Assembly (NCBI GenBank): GCA_025093555.1
Contig: JAIWNF010000003.1
Span: 1,286,853-1,350,852 of the forward strand
Direction of reading: 5' to 3'
Length of the DNA: 64,000 bases
Source of the DNA: Circinella umbellata
Lineage: Eukaryota; Mucoromycota; Mucoromycetes; Mucorales; Lichtheimiaceae
The position numbers and the translations under genes are program-made. Under the pieces are notes generated by a model, which ran no database searches, was not told where the DNA came from, and was given only the letters and a program-made list of their open reading frames with translations. Numbering within the stretch: the first letter of the stretch is position 1; each line of letters starts with the position of its first letter. This document shows, piece by piece, positions 57,111-64,000 of this stretch.

Positions 57111-60100
57111 TTTCACAGCTTTTATATATTTGGTCTGTTTCTATTGTTACGTGGGGAACAATTATATAAAAAAAGACATATATTCATATACTTCGTTTCT
57201 ATATAGCTGAGAAAAAAACCGATATAATAGATATATAATTGATTTCATTAGAGAAACACACACACGATAAAACACTTTGACTGAACCAGAATAAAGTATA
57301 TCCTCAAGAATAAAACACACACACACATTAATAGATCATATTATTATAACCGGGAATTTGGTTTAGGTTACTCGGGTATATTGCCCAATGGAGCATTATC
57401 TTAGTAGATTTTTTTGAGCCTAAGGGAAAAAAAAAGAGTTAAAGAATGATGCATGATATCTTTACTTTATTAACAGGAGACATGTCCATTTATGATCATA
57501 TTCAAGTGTCCAGTACTATTATGGCTACTGCTTGAAAGCGACAATTGTTTGTCATACAAAAGAAGAGTATTTCCCCCCCACTCCATTTTTAGATAACTTT
57601 TTTAGACAAAATGTTCTTTCACTAAACTTAAGAGAAAAAAATACAAAAATAGTCCTTGATAAAAAAATTTGTCTGTGCGCAAGATAAAAAAAAGTGGTAA
57701 TAACTATAGTAAATCAAAATATTTGAATTTTATATCAATATCATTAATATATATTTCGTTACTGTTTGTTGCTCTCGACATGCCATGATAGATCGTTTTT
57801 TGGATTTTTTTTTTTAGAAAGCGATAAAAAAAAGCTTTAAAACTTGCCATCATTCCGTCAGAGACTAAAAAAAAGTTTAATTATCCGATTGGATGGAATA
57901 AACGGAGTGATTGTGGAAAAGGTTTAAGAACTTATGTAATTTCGGTGTTTCACAACCCGCTCTAATTAAACAATCATCAGTGCTAATATATAAATGAATG
58001 TAGTATAACAATCCAATTTTTTTATCTAATTCGCTCAAAAAGAAAAATTAAAAAGCATTGATTCATAAGTAAATAAAATCACAGGTAATTTAATGAGTGT
58101 GTTACATATTCCTTTTATTTTTGCCTGAGGTTTTATTAAAGTAATATAAGATAGCAATTCAAATAGTAAATTCACGTAATACACCCCTACCAGATGAAGA
58201 TATTATAATTATATTAACAATGGGTTAATATCTACAAAAAGAATTTTAATTTGTATATCTTCCAAAGTTAGCACATGTTATGTCAGTATACGGCCGAGTG
58301 ATCTCCCTATATAACAATGGGAGTAAGTAGATGGTTAAAAGTGTATATATAAACAATTATTCCCCTACCACTAAAACAAATTGTTTATTTTCTCTGTTAA
58401 TTATTCTTATTTGAAAAATTCCTGGAGGCCATGCTTTTACGCTTTGGATAAAAATCAAGTGAAACATTATATATATTATACAATTATTACTTGTTCTACG
58501 CATCTTTTTTGATGTACCATTTGGATAAAGCTGTCAATCGCATATTTTTTCCCACTTCCATTATAAAAAAAGTTACTATGTGTAAATTTAGCACTTACCG
58601 CCACAATGCAAATATTTTCAAAAGATCGTTGAGGGTTTAACTATTGTAACTACACCATGAATGACGATGGAATTTAGATCATAATTATAATCAGGTATAG
58701 TATTGAATAGGACGCCTGCTGTCATTTATATTACAGGGCAAATACGGGACAGAACGGAAATAACCTTGATTCATTCAGCTAATTCCCGTATCGGTCATTG
58801 TTGCAAACCTTAATATGAGTTTATTGGCCCCATACTTTTTACTCTTAGTTAAAATGATATAATAGCGTTGTTGTTACTGCTTTTGTCGCAGATAAACGGT
58901 TTTAAATTACCTAATTATTTTTTTGTACCAAGGTAACTCTAGCGATAGGAAAAATGCTTTTATTGTTTATTAAAAAAGGATATAGTTTTCCAATTTTTCA
59001 AATTTCACAGATGTTTTTTTTCTCTATCATTATCCCTCGCTACCATAAAGTTCATATATTTTATTTTACAGATAAGCAGTCAAACCGTCAAACAAACTTT
59101 TAAAAGGTGATTATAAAGAAATTTCGATGACTATCAGCAATAGTAGCTATCATTTTTGAAAAGTAACTGGTGCATAAGTAAAACTTTATTCTTTGAAAGC
59201 GAGGGTTTGGTGTTTTGCTATTTATTTAAAGTTGCTTATATTAGCTACCCATAAAATCCAACCCAGTAGTTTCATCCTTCATCGTAGAATATTTTCTCAC
59301 TTTTATTATTAACTTTGAGTTTCAGGGGAGTAATACGTCGATCCAATAGTTTTATACACTACTATGCTTTTTTTACTGCTAATGGTAAGAGTCTTCTTGA
59401 CATAATAATGTTTCACGAAGCTAATTAATAACAATATAGTAGAATACTAAACATATAACTTAACGCTTATTATATAGTCGTTTTAACTGAAAATATATAT
59501 ATTTCAAAATAGGTTTATTCAATAGTGTATACAAGAACTATTATTTTGCTTATGATATGAATTTAAAGATACGTAGGATTATGAAAATATGCTTAATTTA
59601 TACATAATATCTAGTAATCTTTGCGGGTTACAATGAACAGTCATTATCTATACTTTGAATCTCAAGCAAAGTTAATAAAACTAACAATGTTCTTGTCATA
59701 ATACAGTCTTATTTTATGTATGACATATAAAATAATGAATGCAAATTAAGTGCAGAATATACCTATTTCTGTTCAATATTGATCTCCAAATAATATACTA
59801 AGAGCAAAATAGTGGATGATATATATGTATCGATTGTTATAAAATCTTTGATAAATTGTAGCAAATCTTTGGTCAAAAAATAAAAAAGAGCAGCTTTACT
59901 TTGCTTATTTGCTGTTTTTTTTTTATCTTAAAGAGAGCGAGCCTGTTCAAAGAATAAATGGCATATATATACTATACAACTAGCTAGTATTAATAAAGTA
60001 AATTAAGATGATATTTCTTAAAACCTGAAGTAATGACAAATCCAGGGTTACAGTATTCGTAGTAAATGTCCACCCAGTAACTGAGGAAGGCAGTTTGCTA

Positions 60101-62032
60101 AAAGGTTGGACCTCCAACTTTCTAGTGAAATTTGACTGTTTGCGGATAGTACTTAAGCTTTTTTCTACTTTAATAAGCTCTTTCTCAATGAACCTTTCGC
60201 TACTTTTTTAAGTAATACATGGACTTGCATGTTCTGTTCTAGCGGGAGAGCTTTTATTTTAAGGGTTAAATACGAAAGCACATTAAATATTTTTTGAAGG
60301 AAGACAGATTATAGTGATATGTCAGGCAAAATCATACGACTTAGAACGCTATTTAATACCCCTTCTATAATGTCAAATAAAGAAATACGTAAATAATATT
60401 TATATCAGATGTTGAGATACACTTTCTATCTATTCATATGTCAGTATATCATACTTTTTATTCATGCTATACTTTACATCATATATACAATGAAACATCT
60501 GTATACATTATAATTTTTGTTCCTAGTACTGACTGTATAGTTGTATTATATATTGAAATGCGTACAATATATATAATTGAAGTATTTCGTAAAAATATAT
60601 AAAGTAAAAAATAATACACTATGTAGTTAACTTTGGATAATAAATGACGTGAATCGAAAAAGAATAGAAATTTGGCTTGTGGGATTTCTCATATTCAAGT
60701 ATTGTTATGTTTGAATCCACAAAAAGAAATTTTGAAATAAGCTTATGAGGAGGCTTTATGCTCAATGAAAAGTGTTCTCAGTAAGGCATTAAATTGTTAA
60801 GATACTAAAAGATTTACAGTATATAGAAATAAAAGGACTATATAATAGAAGAAAAGTTTCAATTGAATTACTTGCGAAATACTGATACTATAATTGGCAA
60901 AGTCAGAAATGTCTCTTTAATTTGACTGAAAAATGTCTTGCAGAAACAGAAAAGCGTCCTTGCTTTGGCAGAAATATGCCTTTGCTATGAAATAAATGTA
61001 CTATCCCGTGAGCCAATCAGATCACGTATATTACTTTGGCTATTTATGATAATGTCGGTAAAGATAATAAGAATAATGATAGTAATAATAATGATAAAGA
61101 TGTCGAAATAAAGAATAATATCTTTGCTATAAAAATGCTTTTTTTATATTATGTTACAATTTTTATACCCTTTATTACAAATTATATACACATTAATGAT
61201 TAGTAAATCTTGTTTCTATTTTATGTGTTTATATATAAAACACTAATACAATAAATCAATGCATAATGTAGATTTCATAATCACATATGCTTTTTTCTTA
61301 CTCCTATCGAGTTATAATTCCTGTGGCAATATTGAAAATAAATGTGAGAATTTTTTAATATGTCAATTTTTCCATTGCCTGACTTTCCGTGAAATTAGTG
61401 AGGCACGAAAGTTAACGGATATGAAATTAACGGGGGTCATCTACCGTATATAGAAAAATCACAGCATAAAAACTGTAACTGGATTATTATATCACACTCT
61501 TTTTCTTCTTTATTACCATACAGCTTACATTTTTTTCTGTTCTGATAATATCAAAAATAAATAAAATAAAATATCAAATAGATGAAATACGTAATATACT
61601 AGATTTGAATCAGATGTAGTTACATCGGCAAAAGTAAAATAGTTATTTTGTTCATATAAAGAGAAAATTAGGTCTTTATAGGACAATATAGGCATATAGG
61701 CGAACCCCCTAGTATATTGCATAGAGCTTCTCTATATATCTACACATAGGTGTTATTTAGTTGTAAGGCTAGCTTTATAGCCTTTTTAGATCGTGAAGTC
61801 AATATAGCCTATATAGCCTATATATGAATTTATAGACTATATATGAATAACAGAATCTATTAGTGGTATTTGCGATTTTACTACTACAGAGGTGATTTGC
61901 ATTCTTATTCTTAATAGTAAATAGCATTTATTCATAATAAAACTGCTAATAATAATATTTTATTACTTTTTTCATAATTATTATAACTTGTCAAGTGAAA
62001 TGGTTTTGTATAATATGCTTTAATATACTAAA
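57111..62032. other. 4.9 kb gene desert
   Basis: AT-rich throughout. Weak coding-like fragments exist: about 60030-60206 (+, without an ATG near its start; VTVFVVNVHPVTEEGSLLKG) and 61259-61453 (+, FREISEARKLTDMKLTGVIY). They are isolated, unrecognised and may be relics. Short tandem words of GCCTATATA type occur at 61800-61850. No tRNA or confident gene. Confidence 0.4.
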
Positions 62033-62627
62033 CTAAAAGAACTCACGAGGATTAAATCCATGAGGCCCGCTTTGGTTATCATCAGGTAATTCTTTGTCAA
62101 ATATAAATCGTATGTACAGCATCTTTTCCATAATAGCTTTCGGCATCGAGAATGTGGTGATATTCCTACCCCATACCGACCCAACTCGATATGTTTTTCC
62201 TTTGTCTGATTTAACTTTTTCGTGTTCACGAGCTTTCCACAAACGATAATATAGCTGTAAATATTTTTAGCAAATTTAACGCAATAAAAAGAGATCTAAT
62301 AATGGTGATAAAAAAATAAACTACAGGATCCTGCGTAAAATTGCTGCTTGGCAATTTTTTACCATTTATTTCCATGTGGAAGTATTTTTTTTTTCATTTG
62401 TTGGCCTTGTTGACAAAAAAACACCTCCATCAATAAAATGAACCGTAACAAGCTAAAAAAAATTGCTAACATCAGTATTGAGTGAATAATCCCGAATACA
62501 TTACCAAAGAGTAGATATGTGCAACAAGTGATTTGGATACTGCGTAAGGAATACGTTCCATTCTTGCTCTTGGTTGTGAATATTGGGATGTCATAACATA
62601 TGCGATACAGTGGGCAATGTAACTATG
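62033..62627 (-). pseudogene. Unidentified multi-exon gene or relic with a homopolymer frameshift
   Basis: Three exons with good splice sites: 62627-62505 (HSYIAHCIAYVMTSQYSQPR ... KSLVAHIYSL), 62452-62325 (LVTVHFIDGGVFLSTRPTNE, then FHMEINGKKLPSSNFTQDP) and 62254-62033 (LYYRLWKAREHEKVKSDKGK ... RNITTFSMPKAIMEKML ... FNPREFF, stop). Exons 1-2 and 2-3 join in phase, but within exon 2 a run of ten A (plus strand T10 at 62385-62394) shifts the frame by one, as if one A were missing. Both sides look coding. Either the gene is dead or the homopolymer is mis-sequenced. A Gln-rich exon at 62932-62835 (MSDNGSPAQQNADQVYRQQQ) may belong upstream. I recognise no family. Confidence 0.45.
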
Positions 62628-64000
62628 CTAGAGCAGGCCCCCATCTATTTCATAATCAACCCGACCGAATCTGTGGTAGTGAGTATCAAGAAAAAAGATA
62701 TTAGCTCAAGATGAATGTAATAAGATGGGTGTTACAAGGACTATATAATAAATCTACTTCTCTCCCATAGTCATCATCTACTTCATTTGACGGAAGTATA
62801 CCACACATTCTACCGTGTTTATTTAAAAGAATACTTTCCCTGATGCTGTAACAGTTTAATTTGTTGTTGTATTTGTTGTTGACGGTAAACTTGATCAGCA
62901 TTTTGCTGTGCTGGCGATCCGTTATCGCTCATTTGCGCGTCATGTTGAGAAGAAGACAAATAAGATTCATAAGTATTATAGTCAATAGTATGAGTATTGT
63001 AATAGTACTGTATGTAGAGCTAGATGCTATATTTCTTATTGTTTTGTCTCTTCATCTACTTGAAGATTCTTGACACTGAAAAGGTGCTGATGATTTGAAG
63101 TACATCAGTAACAATATTTTGACACCGGATATTAGAAAGTACTGCACCATCACTAACGTTAGAATTTGTTAACTTGTTTGAACAATTCTAAAATTCAAAC
63201 GTCCTGATCGGCGAGGTACTACTAATTTTATGAAATACATCGGCTGTTTAATATTTGAATATTTTTAAACAAAAAGACGTCAAGTAAAAAGCAGCTGCTA
63301 CATTTAGTTTTAAGAGATAAACGGATTGACCGCCATTACCTTTCTGAGATCGGCCACTAATCAGGGCATCCACAGCTGTAGATTTTCATATTTAAAAAAG
63401 TATTCTTTTCATGAGCTTTAAAAAATCAATTAATTCTAGTATTAAGTGATCGTTTATTGAATCAGTTTGGTTGTATGTTTTCCACTTTTCTCAAAATATG
63501 AAAATAAAAAAAGAAAGAACGCGTTCATTACGCAGCATATACCATTTTAGTAATCCCGCCGTCCAATCGCTGTAGCCCGTGCACCTTTCCGTTCATGACA
63601 CTATTTTACTGAAAGTACTTCGCGTGGGAGACAGTAATACATTGATAAACAAAACAGTAATAACTTGGAAGAGGGAGAGAATGATAATAAGGGGCGCTGG
63701 ATTTTTGAAAAATAATCCAAAATTTGACGTATTTTGTTATAGTAAAAAGTATCTCACTCAAAAGTTATGTGTTTGATCATTGTTCGTTATATTCAAACTG
63801 ATACATATATTACATGTGCTTACACAGCGCTATATCATAGTATCTTTTGGCTATAAAGTAATATATATTTCGGTTCCAACTATATTACTTAATATAGTTT
63901 ATATAACTGATAGTATATGCCTATTTAGCTATATATAGATTGCTGCCCTGTACTATAGGTAACTATAGGAACAAATAGTTTGTATATCACTCTATATTGC
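62628..64000. other. Right-edge region, possible upstream exons of the unknown gene
   Basis: Minus-strand Gln/Ser-rich frames occur at about 62985-62835 (YNTYESYLSSSQHD..., then the MSDNGSPAQQ exon) and at about 63105-63060 (SSAPFQCQESSS). They fit a low-complexity N-terminal region but cannot be joined in phase with confidence. From 63200 to the edge only AT-rich DNA with ATATAT/ATAGT words is seen. Confidence 0.3.

Noticed and set aside
62033..62627. Velvet-domain or other regulator identity for the unknown gene (suggested by QPRAR-like words)
   Set aside because: The following sequence does not match the velvet consensus, so no family is assigned.
1..64000. CRISPR arrays, rRNA genes, secondary-metabolite cluster, additional tRNAs
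   Set aside because: No regularly spaced repeats, rRNA signatures, PKS/NRPS motifs or further tRNA A/B-box pairs with cloverleaf folding were seen.

Overview
The window looks like nuclear chromosomal DNA of an early-diverging filamentous fungus, most likely Mucoromycota (Mucorales-type). The evidence is AT-rich DNA, short GT-AG introns of about 40-130 bp with ATATAG-type acceptors, fungal-type proteins (Vtc4, Dsc3, Elp5, Utp14), and a full-length neurofibromin-type RasGAP. Species is not determinable from the sequence alone. Exon boundaries below were placed by hand. Where I state that exon lengths sum to a whole number of codons, I checked it.

Left arm (1-35.3 kb), gene-dense. On the minus strand: an unidentified gene start (1-477), a Sld7-C-like replication protein (764-2534), the polyphosphate polymerase Vtc4 (2717-5243), a polyprenol reductase (5422-6429) and Dsc3 (6485-7590). 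On the plus strand: a TLDc protein (9115-11004) and a small heat-shock protein (12772-13224). A 9.5 kb neurofibromin/Ira RasGAP gene on the minus strand (13596-23143) is convergent with the Hsp20 gene. Then come a BEM46-type alpha/beta hydrolase (+), Utp14 (-), two small candidate or hypothetical genes (+), an SLC35C2-like triose-phosphate-transporter family protein (-) and Elongator subunit Elp5 (+).

Middle (35.3-47.4 kb), accessory. This part holds a decayed non-LTR (LINE-like) retrotransposon with gag-like and EEP-endonuclease remnants (about 36.2-38.0 kb, minus). It also holds a coiled-coil relic, an intact zinc-ribbon ORF with its own TATA box (38926-39423), a tRNA-Leu(AAG) next to an unusual GC-rich segment, and a second fragment of the retroelement (41.64-41.91 kb). 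A 5.5 kb gene desert with short coding-like ORFs follows.

Right arm (47.4-64 kb), sparse. Two paralogous 322-aa xylose-reductase-like aldo/keto reductases (47486-48561 and 55226-56743, both minus) flank the AP-1 sigma adaptor gene (52176-53130) and a 446-bp MITE-like element (54168-54613). The last 7 kb is mostly unannotatable AT-rich DNA, apart from an unidentified multi-exon gene or relic at about 62.0-62.9 kb.

Functionally the genes are mostly unlinked housekeeping functions: polyphosphate synthesis, dolichol synthesis, Dsc ubiquitin ligase, Ras signalling, ribosome biogenesis, tRNA wobble modification and clathrin trafficking. No operon, CRISPR array, rRNA or metabolic gene cluster was seen. 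The most interesting non-standard items are the LINE relic and its partner fragment, the GC-rich block beside the tRNA, the MITE with doubled ACGGACA motifs, the missing acceptor of RasGAP exon 3, the intron loss between the AKR paralogues, and the frameshifted unknown gene near 62 kb.
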